Shown one piece after another: positions 48,750-56,791 of a DNA stretch of 59,195 nucleotides (position 1 is its first letter; every line of letters starts with the position of its first letter). Source of the stretch: a virus; IMG/VR virus record IMGVR_UViG_3300044825_002433, positions 1 to 59,195 of that record. One strand, 5' to 3'. Made by a program: the position numbers and the translations under genes. The notes under the pieces were generated by a model. It did not search any database and was not told the origin of the DNA. It saw nothing but the letters and a program-made list of their open reading frames with translations.

Positions 48750-48780
48750 AAAAAAAAGCCTGCCGGGAGCGTGGCAGGCT
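48750..48780 (-). terminator. Intrinsic terminator for the leftward HNH gene
   Basis: On the minus strand AGCCTGCC and GGCAGGCT form an eight-pair stem round an eight-base loop, followed by a run of T (the A run at 48750-48757). It lies 24 bases downstream of the HNH stop. Confidence 0.8.
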
Positions 48781-48803
48781 GAAGAGCGTATTAGAGAGTA
48801 GGG

Positions 48804-49286
48804 TTATTGGCTCTGGCTCGATTCAATGTAAGCGACAATCGCTTTTAGTTCATCAAGCGTTGCGTTGTTTTTGATCATGTTGGCTCGCATTGAGATAACG
48901 GCAATGTTGCCAGGCACATAACCTTTGCTGTTGTCGATACGATCCAAGCTGGGCGAGTTCTCTACTTGATCACGGTTTGACCTGCCAGCACCAACACGAG
49001 CAAACAATGGGATTCCCAGCACCGGGCAAGTTTCGGGAATTTCAATGTCATCTTTAGTGATGGTGCATTCCAATTCGGCAATACGAGCGCGGTTGCGAGC
49101 CGCGTAGACCATTTTCTGTCGCGGATCAAGCTCCATGTATTTTTGCATTTCACACTGGCGGCAACGGGAAATACGAGGCACGCCAAGAATGTCTCTCTTT
49201 GCTCGCTTGACCTTGTAAAAGTCAGTCTGCGGTTTGTGCTCCTTGCAGATATTGCACTGACGGAGCGCGGGGCAGGTCAAGGCCAT
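48804..49286 (-). CDS. HNH-type homing nuclease, copy 2
   Basis: A 160-residue paralogue of the 44057 nuclease, taken from ATG 49286 (MALTCPALRQCNICKEH). It keeps the zinc Cys pairs (CNICKEH, CRQCEMQKY), CPVLGIPLFA, SPSLDRIDNSKGYVPGNIAV and SMRANMIKNNATLDEL. It lies immediately downstream of a fibre gene, whose stop it overlaps by ten bases, the same relation as copy 1 to its fibre. Confidence 0.8.
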   Translation of the reverse strand: MALTCPALRQCNICKEHKPQTDFYKVKRAKRDILGVPRISRCRQCEMQKYMELDPRQKMVYAARNRARIAELECTITKDDIEIPETCPVLGIPLFARVGAGRSNRDQVENSPSLDRIDNSKGYVPGNIAVISMRANMIKNNATLDELKAIVAYIESSQSQ

Positions 49287-50452
49287 GTGCTGATTGCGGT
49301 GCGCTTCCAAGTGTTCGTTGCAGTGCAAACGTAGATGTAGTTGGCATCCCAGCAGATCTCGCCAGCCACGCCAGTATCGGTAGCCGATGCCGGTGTTTTT
49401 GCAGTCGCAATTCTAATACGATTACCGTTCACCTGTAAGAGTGCGCCACCAGAGTCTGAAGCCGTGCCAACTAAAAGGCGTCGGCTGGAGTCAATGGTTA
49501 CGGCAGGAGAGCCTGCCGTTCCAATGCCGAGGGAATCATTTGCGTGATAATACTCAATGTAGCCGCGATAAGCCTCATTTCCCGATGTGCCATCTGCGAA
49601 ATAAATAGAGCCTACGCGATCCGCTACTCCTGTGGCACCTGATCTAATTGAGATGCCAGAATTTGCAGTTGTCGATCCGACGACAAGATTTGCTGCAGCC
49701 GAGCTATACGAGCCAGGGTCAGTAACGCCAATCCCTACGTTGCCTGTAGAAGTAATGTGCAGTTTATCGTCATTCGACGCTCCTGCACTAATTGCAAAAC
49801 TGGTGCCGTTATTACCACTAAGTCCTACTTTCCATTTAACTGCAGTTAAAGCGCTGCTATCGAAGCATACTGCAGGCGCAGCGTTGCCGTTGACAAGAAT
49901 CCCTTGGTAAGTTGTAGATGAGCTCACGTGAAGAGTTTGTCCAGGGCTACTAATCCCCAGACCTACTCTGTTATTGGTGGCATCGACGTAGAGCGTATTG
50001 CTATCGATGTTGACGTTGCCACTTGCGTCAATCAGTAGGCGCTGAACCCCACTAGACGAGATGGCTACGTTGTTTGCAGATGGCAGATAAACACCATTTG
50101 TCGGCACCGCGGAAGAACTCGGTATAAAACTTCCAGCAGTTAAGGCATCCGTTGTTTTATTAAAAGTTAAACCGGCATCACCTCCGAGATATCCGCCGTC
50201 GTTAAATTGAATCTGGGTGTTGGATCCAGCTGCGGCGATGCTTGCTGGCGGCAGTAAAGGAGCCACCACATTGGCCACTCCTTGCAAAGTTATCTTTTTA
50301 GGTTGAGCGTCTGCTTGTACTTCGTTTACATCTAATATCGCAAATGTACTCTGACCATCAGCAGCTCCGGCCTCCGCTTGCAGATCGTGCGTGGGCTGGA
50401 GACTCCGCCCAAATTGCCGCGCTTCGTCAAGACTACGCTTAGTCACAATCAA
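49277..50452 (-). CDS. Leftward tail-fibre-like protein
   Basis: A 391-residue fibre. The N-terminus has DVNEVQADAQPKKITLQGV, shared with the 50557 protein (DLEEKDADAQPKQITLSGI), probably a virion anchor. Then TQIQFNDGGYLGGDAGLTF, a beta-helical body with TIDSSGN-type repeats (DASGNVNIDSNTLYVDATNN), and a C-terminal domain (RIRIATAKTPASATDTGVAG, then ICWDANYIYVCTATNTWKRT) widespread in phage fibres. It is the only fibre gene read leftwards. Confidence 0.8.
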   Translation of the reverse strand: MIVTKRSLDEARQFGRSLQPTHDLQAEAGAADGQSTFAILDVNEVQADAQPKKITLQGVANVVAPLLPPASIAAAGSNTQIQFNDGGYLGGDAGLTFNKTTDALTAGSFIPSSSAVPTNGVYLPSANNVAISSSGVQRLLIDASGNVNIDSNTLYVDATNNRVGLGISSPGQTLHVSSSTTYQGILVNGNAAPAVCFDSSALTAVKWKVGLSGNNGTSFAISAGASNDDKLHITSTGNVGIGVTDPGSYSSAAANLVVGSTTANSGISIRSGATGVADRVGSIYFADGTSGNEAYRGYIEYYHANDSLGIGTAGSPAVTIDSSRRLLVGTASDSGGALLQVNGNRIRIATAKTPASATDTGVAGEICWDANYIYVCTATNTWKRTAISTWP

Positions 50453-50556
50453 TCCGAGGAAGTATTTTTATTATAAAGTCTTTTTCTGTTGGTAAATCTA
50501 GAGCACAGCGCAACACTATCTTGCGTACTAAACTGAACCGTTAGTGGGATTTTTTA

Positions 50557-51267
50557 GTGTCTCGTAAAAACTGGGTCAAGGCCCTTGAATTTAACCGTTT
50601 AGTCTCTTCTTTAACGTATTTACAAAAAACTACGCGTGTTACGGATAACGATGCTTTTTTGGTTCTTGATTTAGAGGAAAAAGACGCAGACGCTCAGCCT
50701 AAACAAATCACCCTTAGTGGAATTCAGAATTCATTAAATCAAAGTGTCGGATTTACGACGGCTGTTAGCGGTATCGCCACCGCTGTAGTTAACACTATCG
50801 GTAGTGGTGTAACCCCGTACTACGGAAGCTTTTACGATACAACTATACAAACTAATCCGAGTGGGAACGGTTATTACAACCTCATGCGTTTAAATTCCAC
50901 AGCGGAGTCGCGTGGAGTCAGTGTGGTGTCTGGCGGCTTACTTCAAGTAGCTAATTCCGGTGTTTATAACGTCCAGTTTTCCGCTCAGATCGACAAAACA
51001 GATGCCGGCACCGATGACGCTGAGATTTGGATCGCTAAAAACGGTCAGAACGTCCCTTGGTCGGCGACACAGCTGACCTTAGATAAAAACAATGCTCGTG
51101 TCGTCGCTGCTTGGAATTGGGTTTTGACTATGGATACTGAAGAGTACGCAGAAATTCGGTGGCACGCCTTGGATACTAGTATTCGTCTGTACGCCACTGG
51201 CGTCGCCACTTCTCCTGACCGCCCCGGCGTACCTTCCGTTATTGTTACCGTAAATCGTGTAGCTTAG
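50557..51267 (+). CDS. Adhesin with C1q/TNF-like head
   Basis: A 236-residue protein from GTG 50557. N-terminal anchor DLEEKDADAQPKQITLSGI (residues 33-51), a short stalk, and a C-terminal jelly roll: TIQTNPSGNGYYNLMRLN, GLLQVANSGVYNVQFSAQID and RWHALDTSIRLYATGV. This looks like the trimeric C1q/TNF fold used in many phage receptor-binding tips. It is divergent from the leftward fibre across a 104-base spacer. Confidence 0.7.
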   Translation: MSRKNWVKALEFNRLVSSLTYLQKTTRVTDNDAFLVLDLEEKDADAQPKQITLSGIQNSLNQSVGFTTAVSGIATAVVNTIGSGVTPYYGSFYDTTIQTNPSGNGYYNLMRLNSTAESRGVSVVSGGLLQVANSGVYNVQFSAQIDKTDAGTDDAEIWIAKNGQNVPWSATQLTLDKNNARVVAAWNWVLTMDTEEYAEIRWHALDTSIRLYATGVATSPDRPGVPSVIVTVNRVA

Positions 51268-51309
51268 GTTTGTAATGGATATAAAATAGATCTTGTTTGG
51301 GCGCTTTCG

Positions 51310-51666
51310 TTGGCTGGAAAACACTGCGTCCAAGAATTGTACAAAGCAGATTCCTATCTTTTAAACGATGAGGCTTTCGTACGGGAAGCCCTCGTGGGGG
51401 CCGCTTCCGTTGCAAACGCAACCCTCTTGGACGTTAGTACACACCTTTTCGAACCTCAAGGAGTTACGGGGTTTGTGTTACTGGCTGAGAGTCACATCTC
51501 TATCCACACTTGGCCCGAATTAGGGTATGCCGCTGTGGATGTGTATACCTGCGGAACATCCACCGTGCCTGAGAAAGCTTGTGAGTATTTATATGAGCGG
51601 TTTAATGCTAAGAAACAACAAATACAAACTATACTTCGACCTGTTCCAAAGTTTACTTGTGTTTAA
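51310..51666 (+). CDS. speD: S-adenosylmethionine decarboxylase
   Basis: A 118-residue protein from TTG 51310. It makes decarboxylated AdoMet for spermidine synthesis. The self-cleavage site Glu60-Ser61 in LLAESHISIHTWPE would yield the pyruvoyl group from Ser61; the processing His66 and the catalytic Cys81 (DVYTCGT) are present. The length fits the bacterial class 1B enzyme. speD is known from several marine cyanophages, where polyamine may help DNA packaging or redirect host metabolism. Confidence 0.92.
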   Translation: MAGKHCVQELYKADSYLLNDEAFVREALVGAASVANATLLDVSTHLFEPQGVTGFVLLAESHISIHTWPELGYAAVDVYTCGTSTVPEKACEYLYERFNAKKQQIQTILRPVPKFTCV

Positions 51667-51717
51667 AGATTCCCGTTTTTGCCCTAGTTAGAATATTTTC
51701 AAGCCGCTCCACTTCTT

Positions 51718-52104
51718 GTGGTCGAGGGTGATCTCCTTTTTGAGCTCCATTGTTTACAGAAAGGTACAGCCCGTAAGCGATTCAGAAAAGATATTCTCGA
51801 GGCGTGGGGACATCGATGCGCCTATTGCCATCGAGAGCGGGCTACTACATTAGATCATGTAGTCCCTAAGTCCCGCGGAGGTCCGACAACTAAAGCTAAT
51901 CTTGTTGCTTGTTGCGGTGATTGCAACATCAGCAAAAACCATGAAAATGTTCTCGCTTGGTGGAGAGCCCAGACGTTTTGGACGTTAGAGCGAGAGCGCG
52001 GGTTGTTTCTTTGGTTATCTAAATACCATCCTGCGACTGTCAGCAGAGCCCAGGAGTTAAACAAATTAATGAGTTATAAGGGTCTGCCCCCAGCCGCAGC
52101 TTGA
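51718..52104 (+). CDS. HNH endonuclease
   Basis: A 128-residue nuclease from GTG 51718. The classic HNH core is RCAYCHRERATTLDHVVPKS, NLVACCGDCNISKNHENVL with both zinc Cys pairs and the His-Asn-His set. It may be a homing endonuclease or a packaging-linked nuclease. The C-terminal helix region is normal for the family. Confidence 0.88.
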   Translation: MVEGDLLFELHCLQKGTARKRFRKDILEAWGHRCAYCHRERATTLDHVVPKSRGGPTTKANLVACCGDCNISKNHENVLAWWRAQTFWTLERERGLFLWLSKYHPATVSRAQELNKLMSYKGLPPAAA

Positions 52105-52114
52105 GGACAGACCC
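52080..52114. terminator. Hairpin between convergent genes
   Basis: GGGTCTG and CAGACCC pair perfectly, with partial pairing continuing inward, at the point where the HNH gene and the leftward 52125 gene meet. No T run follows on either strand, so it may act only as a weak or factor-helped stop. Confidence 0.35.
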
Positions 52115-52124
52115 CATCCAGGAA

Positions 52125-52301
52125 TCACTTCTTGGCAAGTTTGCTTACGATGCCAGCCAGGATTTCAATAATTCGGTAGTACTTAGCGAGGGCTGCATCA
52201 TCTTTTGGCGTCGGGGTCATGTTTACGATCAACAAAGCCACCGCGTGGATGGCGATGAGGATCTCGATGATGTTTTTGGCGTTGTCCAAAAGGTTGTCCA
52301 T
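52125..52301 (-). CDS. 58-residue holin-like membrane protein
   Basis: ATG 52301 to TGA 52125. The product has a hydrophobic helix (IIEILIAIHAVALLIVNM, residues 11-28), then TPTPKDDAALAKYY and a second amphipathic helix (IIEILAGIVSKLAKK). Small proteins with the phrase NMTPTPKDD after a membrane helix are, from memory, frequent in cyanophages near lysis genes. Holin activity is inference; the endolysin lies 1.1 kb away on the other strand. Confidence 0.55.
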   Translation of the reverse strand: MDNLLDNAKNIIEILIAIHAVALLIVNMTPTPKDDAALAKYYRIIEILAGIVSKLAKK

Positions 52302-52329
52302 GGTTCGATTAACTCTATCTCTAGTTTAC

Positions 52330-52644
52330 CTATTTTGTTTCGAAGTTACCGCGGATGCGCATTTCGCCTCCTAATAAGTCTTGAGCTTTGGATCCGTCGG
52401 GCGGCAGTTCTGAATATATAGTTTTAGGCTTTTCTTGTTTGTCCCACTCTTTGGTTATTCTCTCAACGTCTTTATCGACGGAGATAAGGGTGGATTCGAT
52501 TTTCCACAGAACCCAATCGTGTTTACAGTAATGTAAAATTAATTTTACTATTTTGTATTTTCTTATACTTTTGTAGTTTTCTGCTATAGCTTTAACTACT
52601 TCGTAAAGCAGAGCTAACCATATGTTGTATTTATTGTTTTTCAT
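52330..52644 (-). CDS. Unrecognised protein, Lys-rich
   Basis: A 104-residue protein with an amphipathic or peripheral helix at the start (NIWLALLYEVVKAIAENYKS), a charged middle and a Pro/Gly-rich end. Its start overlaps the stop of the 52631 gene by 14 bases, so the two are co-expressed. Function unknown; the pair lies in the lysis area. Confidence 0.55.
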   Translation of the reverse strand: MKNNKYNIWLALLYEVVKAIAENYKSIRKYKIVKLILHYCKHDWVLWKIESTLISVDKDVERITKEWDKQEKPKTIYSELPPDGSKAQDLLGGEMRIRGNFETK

Positions 52645-52906
52645 CTGCTCTGCTCATAATTAGACGATCTAGTTTATCGTTTATACTTCGTAACCAAATT
52701 CGAATGTCTCCTAATTCTGTATTAAGATCTGATTTTAAGACGTACTTTATCGGTAATTCTTCAATCTTATCTTCCACAATTTCTACTCTCTTTTTTATAG
52801 ATTCAAAACGGGAGTTTATTACAGACTGCCGCTGTTGGTGCGACCAGGTGAACAGCCCTAGCACCGTGGCTAAACCAGCAATTAGAGCTTCCAAACCCAC
52901 GACCAA
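52631..52906 (-). CDS. Membrane-anchored coiled-coil protein
   Basis: A 91-residue protein with one N-terminal membrane helix (LEALIAGLATVLGLFTW, residues 5-21), then a charged coiled coil (RFESIKKRVEIVEDKIEEL) and a second helix (LGDIRIWLRSINDKLDRLI). Holin partner or i-spanin-like roles suit this topology and the neighbourhood of an endolysin, but neither is proved. Confidence 0.6.
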   Translation of the reverse strand: MVVGLEALIAGLATVLGLFTWSHQQRQSVINSRFESIKKRVEIVEDKIEELPIKYVLKSDLNTELGDIRIWLRSINDKLDRLIMSRADEKQ

Positions 52907-52992
52907 CTTTTTACCTAGTTAAATTTTACTGTTTCTCGCGCTGTTAAAGGATAAATTTATCGTTTAAACTAAAGCTACTTGGACCGCTAGCT

Positions 52993-53430
52993 GTGAGCCA
53001 ATTCACCAAAAATTTAGAGTTAAACAACATTTTGGCTAGTGGAGTTTCTACCACTAATCAGCGCTCCACGTCGACTCATTTTGATCAGCGTCGTCAGCTG
53101 AATGCCAGCGGAGTAGTGGTTAATACCGCTCAGTCTCGCACTTACGCCGCTGATGGTCTTTACGGCATTGCTGACTATTATCCATTAGCCGTTAATGGTA
53201 CTGGTATTCTTCAGGTTGATATTCGCGATCACAATAATTGCGGTGATGTAATCATTCTTAACGCCTCTGGAGTTGAGGTCATGACTGCATCGCCTTCTAA
53301 ATTAAGCAGCCGTAAGACCACCATTACGCAACAGCGCATCTCCGCCAGCGGCACGCACTATGCGTACATCCAGGTTAAAGGTCGTTCCGGTTGCGAGTAT
53401 CGTGTGGGCATCGATTTGCAAGTTCGGTGA
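52993..53430 (+). CDS. Small beta-rich adhesin or fibre-module protein
   Basis: A 145-residue protein from GTG 52993. ASGV-type turns recur (ILASGVSTT, LNASGVVVN, LNASGVEVM, ISASGTHYA), and the chain is strand-rich, like a short fibre head. The C-terminus (YAYIQVKGRSGCEYRVGIDL) looks like a jelly-roll edge. Its stop overlaps the endolysin GTG by four bases. Confidence 0.6.
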   Translation: MSQFTKNLELNNILASGVSTTNQRSTSTHFDQRRQLNASGVVVNTAQSRTYAADGLYGIADYYPLAVNGTGILQVDIRDHNNCGDVIILNASGVEVMTASPSKLSSRKTTITQQRISASGTHYAYIQVKGRSGCEYRVGIDLQVR

Positions 53431-54653
53431 AACTTTCGGAAAACGGTCTCAACCTTCTTAAACGGTTTGAAGGCTGTCGGTTACGCGCGTATCGAGATAT
53501 TGCAAATGTTCTTACGATCGGATACGGGCACACTGGTCCTGATGTAGTCGAGAACCTTTTAATTACATCCGAGGAGGCTGAGAATCTCCTTCGCTCGGAT
53601 GTTCAGAGATTTGAGTTTGGTGTAAGTAATTCTTTAAAAGTTAAAGTAAATCAAAACGAGTTTGATGCTTTAGTTAGCTTTTCGTTCAATATTGGATTAG
53701 GGGCTTTCAGTTCGTCCACTCTTTTGAAGCTTCTTAACGACAACACAGATCGAACCATCGTCGCATCTGAATTCTTAAAGTGGTGTAAAGCAGATGGTGT
53801 TGTTGTAGAAGGTTTAAAAAGACGCCGGGAAGCCGAGAAAGGGTTATTCTTAGCCAAAGTCTTACACCCTCTCTTGACGACCTCCATTCTGGCTAAGAAG
53901 GACACGTGGCTGAAGCGAGAGCCCAAGCAATCGTCAGAGCTACCTGCTGAGCGGAAACTGTTTGTTCCTAAGGGGTCTGCCCATGAGTGGGCTGAGATCA
54001 CCATGCTTTCTGGGGAGCCCCATTATCGGGTAACTCTGAAAGCTCAACCCTCACAGCCTTGGTGGATTTGGCCCGCCGATTTCAAAATAATTAACGATAT
54101 AGAATCCACTGAGTCTCCCGCTGTTCCTCGTGTTTTAAACGTTCCTTATTATTCTCAGCGGGATAACTATGTGAACGCGCTGTCTACTTGCTACAGCAGT
54201 GCCAATGCGATGTTAGTTAAATATTTAAAACCCGATGCCATAGCGTCTGACGACCAGTATTTAAGAACTGTTTATAAATACGGAGAATCTGAGGAAGCTT
54301 CCGCCCAGCTGAGCGCCCTTCGAGAATACGGAATCCCTGCCACGTTCCAACAAAATGGCTCGTGGAGCTCCTTAGATGCGCAACTTGCTGCTGGTATCCC
54401 TGTTCCTATCGGTATTCTCCACAAAGGTCCTGTGTCGTCTCCTACTGGAAACGGGCATTGGATCGTTGTGATTGGTAAGTCGCAAGACGGTAAAGGATAT
54501 GTAGTGAATGATCCCTTCGGTGATCTAGACCTAGTCTCCGGCACTTACATTAGTACAAACGGCAAAGGGCTTACCTACTCCAAAAAGAACCTAGGACCTC
54601 GCTGGCTGGTTGAAGGCCCCAACAGCGGCTGGTACATAAAGGCATCTAAATGA
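53427..54653 (+). CDS. Endolysin: GH24 lysozyme plus C39-like peptidase
   Basis: A 408-residue protein from GTG 53427 (GTGA overlap). Residues 1-145 are T4/P21-type lysozyme (GH24): LKRFEGCRLRAYRD with Glu15, then LTIGYGHTG, ALVSFSFNIGLGAF and GLKRRREAEKGLFL. A middle domain (about 155-220) with PWWIWPADF looks SH3-like and may bind the wall. Residues 230-408 resemble a C39-type papain-fold peptidase: Cys in STCYSSANAML, His in GNGHWIVVIG and Asp in VVNDPFGD. It would cut both the glycan and the peptide part of peptidoglycan. No signal peptide, so a holin is needed. Confidence 0.85.
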   Translation: MKLSENGLNLLKRFEGCRLRAYRDIANVLTIGYGHTGPDVVENLLITSEEAENLLRSDVQRFEFGVSNSLKVKVNQNEFDALVSFSFNIGLGAFSSSTLLKLLNDNTDRTIVASEFLKWCKADGVVVEGLKRRREAEKGLFLAKVLHPLLTTSILAKKDTWLKREPKQSSELPAERKLFVPKGSAHEWAEITMLSGEPHYRVTLKAQPSQPWWIWPADFKIINDIESTESPAVPRVLNVPYYSQRDNYVNALSTCYSSANAMLVKYLKPDAIASDDQYLRTVYKYGESEEASAQLSALREYGIPATFQQNGSWSSLDAQLAAGIPVPIGILHKGPVSSPTGNGHWIVVIGKSQDGKGYVVNDPFGDLDLVSGTYISTNGKGLTYSKKNLGPRWLVEGPNSGWYIKASK

Positions 54654-54871
54654 AGAACACTTCCATCAACCTGCCCCCTGCAGCGTGGCTCAATATTGCG
54701 CGTTGCGCTGACGAAAGAGCCAATTCGAAAACCTTTAATTGGGATGAAGATGACAGTCCTCTCGGAGATTTGATAACCCGAGAAATGGCTCGCATGTTAG
54801 CCTACCGCTGCGCTTTGATTCAAAATCTCTTACAAGATGTCCGCTGTGAAAAGTGTCAAGGATTTCAGTGA
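54650..54871 (+). CDS. Unrecognised small protein
   Basis: A 73-residue protein (INLPPAAWLNIARCADERAN, then a helix and an RCEKC pair at the end). It overlaps the endolysin stop by four bases and the next gene start by 35 bases. The closing C-x2-C might bind zinc. No family recognised. Confidence 0.6.
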   Translation: MKNTSINLPPAAWLNIARCADERANSKTFNWDEDDSPLGDLITREMARMLAYRCALIQNLLQDVRCEKCQGFQ

Positions 54872-55127
54872 AGCTGAGCTTCAAGCAGTCCTTCTTAATT
54901 GGGACGTCAAAGCTGAACAGGACAAGGCAGATTTTATAGAGGCTCTTTATCAGTTTTATTTGCCTTCTAACCACTCATATACTGGGCTGTATCAGCAGTT
55001 TGCTCAAGATCTCTTATTATCTTTTAAGTCTATGATTTTGTCTGGTGAATTTAAACTAAAACCCGCGTCAGCAGAAGATGATTCCACCAAGATCGATAAC
55101 TCTAATGCTCCTTTATGCGACATCTAG
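54837..55127 (+). CDS. Unrecognised small protein
   Basis: A 96-residue protein from ATG 54837, helical at first (FSEAELQAVLLNWDVKAEQD) and acidic at the end. It begins within the preceding gene. It has no recognised motif. Confidence 0.55.
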   Translation: MSAVKSVKDFSEAELQAVLLNWDVKAEQDKADFIEALYQFYLPSNHSYTGLYQQFAQDLLLSFKSMILSGEFKLKPASAEDDSTKIDNSNAPLCDI

Positions 55128-55174
55128 ATCTTTTCTTTTATCTTTTCTAGACTGGGATAAGTTCTTAATTCGTC

Positions 55175-55396
55175 ATGTCTCGAGATTACGACAGAGAATA
55201 TAAGACGTACCACGGTAAACCAGAACAGATAAAAAGGCGTGCTGCTCGTAACAAAGCGCGCGCTTATATGGTCAAAAACGGTAAAACTCATAAGGGAGAT
55301 CCGCGCGAAGTGGATCACAAAAACAAGAATCCCTTAGATAATTCACCGGATAATATTAGAATGAGGGACAAGAGTGCAAACAGGCGGGATCAGTAG
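55175..55396 (+). CDS. Small HNH-like protein
   Basis: A 73-residue basic protein: KRRAARNKARAYMVKNGKTH, then REVDHKNKNPLDNSPDNIRM and SANRRDQ. The VDHK, N and N-x-R-M positions match the minimal HNH proteins of cyanophages, sometimes thought to be nicking or packaging nucleases. No N-terminal zinc pair is present. It overlaps the next GTG by one base. Confidence 0.7.
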   Translation: MSRDYDREYKTYHGKPEQIKRRAARNKARAYMVKNGKTHKGDPREVDHKNKNPLDNSPDNIRMRDKSANRRDQ

Positions 55397-55890
55397 TGGC
55401 CGTTATTCCAGGCGCAGCCAGCCCCAACAACCCTGATGCTGCCGGGCAGCCCCGGTTTATGCCGGGTTTTATGGGTTACAACCGTGAGCCCGAGCTGTCT
55501 CTCCGGCGAACGTTCACTCTCGATGGATCCAACCGGATTGCTTCGCAACTCGAACACAACCGTGGGACTTACTCCCGCCCTCCGGTTCAGCCCGTCGAGT
55601 ACGCTCCCGGGAACATCAAAACCAGTCATTATGTGACTGGTGCTGTCGGCTATAACCAGCGGTCTATTGCCGCTCCTGACAGCGCTGACGACATGAGTCA
55701 GGCCCAATACATGATGTCGTTAGCTCAGGATAAACCTGAACAGCGCCTTCGAATGCAGGAAGAACTGCTGCTCAACGCTAAGCAGAATTTCTTGAATACT
55801 CGCGTAATCCCTACGGATTATGCAGCCATGACGCACAACACCGTCAACAACCTTATGTCCTTAGCTAAAGCTAAGAAGGAGGCCAAATGA
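55396..55890 (+). CDS. Unrecognised protein
   Basis: A 164-residue protein from GTG 55396 (AGTGGCC). The first half is Pro/Gly/Asn-rich with little structure (NNPDAAGQPRFMPGFMGYN), the second half helical (AQDKPEQRLRMQEELLLNAK) with a basic end. It looks like a virion-associated protein. It overlaps the next start by four bases. Confidence 0.55.
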   Translation: MAVIPGAASPNNPDAAGQPRFMPGFMGYNREPELSLRRTFTLDGSNRIASQLEHNRGTYSRPPVQPVEYAPGNIKTSHYVTGAVGYNQRSIAAPDSADDMSQAQYMMSLAQDKPEQRLRMQEELLLNAKQNFLNTRVIPTDYAAMTHNTVNNLMSLAKAKKEAK

Positions 55891-56021
55891 TGCGCGATTC
55901 GGATTTCCCCATCCGCATGGCGGGCGCTCGTCTTAATTTCGATTCCACCCGGTTAGCTGGCATTACACCTTCAGAGGTGACTCGGCGTTTACGTTATCAG
56001 GCGGCAAATCCTGCCACTTGA
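55887..56021 (+). CDS. 44-residue protein
   Basis: ATG 55887 to TGA 56021, joined to the preceding gene by ATGA and with AAGAAGGAGG as ribosome-binding site. The product is MMRDSDFPIRMAGARLNFDS then a short basic helix (PSEVTRRLRYQAANPAT). Good translation signals support it, though no family is known. Confidence 0.55.
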   Translation: MMRDSDFPIRMAGARLNFDSTRLAGITPSEVTRRLRYQAANPAT

Positions 56022-56051
56022 AGTAATATCAAGGGCAATTGAACTGCCCCC

Positions 56052-56762
56052 GTGGCTGAGTACACCCTTCCCGAAGTTCAGCTTGATTGGATTACTCCGT
56101 CGGCTGAGCAGGTTATGGCCCGTCATGCTCGTGTGTCTACGAGTAATCCGGATCGAGATGACTTCGAGAAGTTGCTGGCGTATTGCATAAAGCACTCACA
56201 CTGGAGTGTTTTTGAGCAAGCTTGTGCTTCTTTTGAGATCACGACGACCCGAGCTATCTCGCAGCAAATAATTCGCCATAAATCATTTAATTTTCAAGAA
56301 CTTAGTCAGCGTTATTCGGATCCTACGGACGTTTTAAAACAACACACGGAGTTCGCAGCTAACTTTGAACTACGAGCTCAAGATCATAAGAACCGTCAGA
56401 ACAGCATCGAATACGCCAACTCCGACATTGAAGAACGGTTTCGGCCTCGTATTAACCAACTGTTTTCGGATATTCAAGAGCTATACGCTGACATGCTCTC
56501 AGCCTCCGTGGCTAAGGAGTGCGCTCGCAATATTCTCCCTGTCGCAATGCCCACGCGGCTTCATATGACCGGCAGTATCCGCAGTTGGGTGTTTTACGTT
56601 GGGCTGCGTTCTGCTCCTGGAACTCAGAAAGAGCACAAACTTGTATCAGATTCTATCGGGAGATCTCTAGTCGAGCTGCTCCCTGTAACTATTTCTGCGG
56701 TGTTATCGCAAGCCAAATCAGGTTCTAACCAAGGGTTGACTGGTTGGAATTTCATCCAATAA
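56052..56762 (+). CDS. thyX: Flavin-dependent thymidylate synthase
   Basis: A 236-residue ThyX from GTG 56052 (CCGTGGCTG). It makes dTMP from dUMP using FAD and methylene-tetrahydrofolate. The ThyX signature R-H-x7-E-x-S-x-R-Y is seen as RHKSFNFQELSQRY (residues 75-88), and HSHWSVFEQACASFEI upstream is typical. The C-terminal part carries a conserved RSWVFYVGLRS. ThyX is well known in cyanophages. A terminator follows at once. Confidence 0.93.
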   Translation: MAEYTLPEVQLDWITPSAEQVMARHARVSTSNPDRDDFEKLLAYCIKHSHWSVFEQACASFEITTTRAISQQIIRHKSFNFQELSQRYSDPTDVLKQHTEFAANFELRAQDHKNRQNSIEYANSDIEERFRPRINQLFSDIQELYADMLSASVAKECARNILPVAMPTRLHMTGSIRSWVFYVGLRSAPGTQKEHKLVSDSIGRSLVELLPVTISAVLSQAKSGSNQGLTGWNFIQ

Positions 56763-56791
56763 AAAAGGGGCCTCAGGCCCCTCTTCTTTCA
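56761..56791. terminator. Bidirectional intrinsic terminator
   Basis: AGGGGCC and GGCCCCT form a stem with a TCA loop; the A run before and CTTCTTTC after give a U tract in each direction. It ends thyX from the left and the 56789 gene from the right. Confidence 0.85.
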
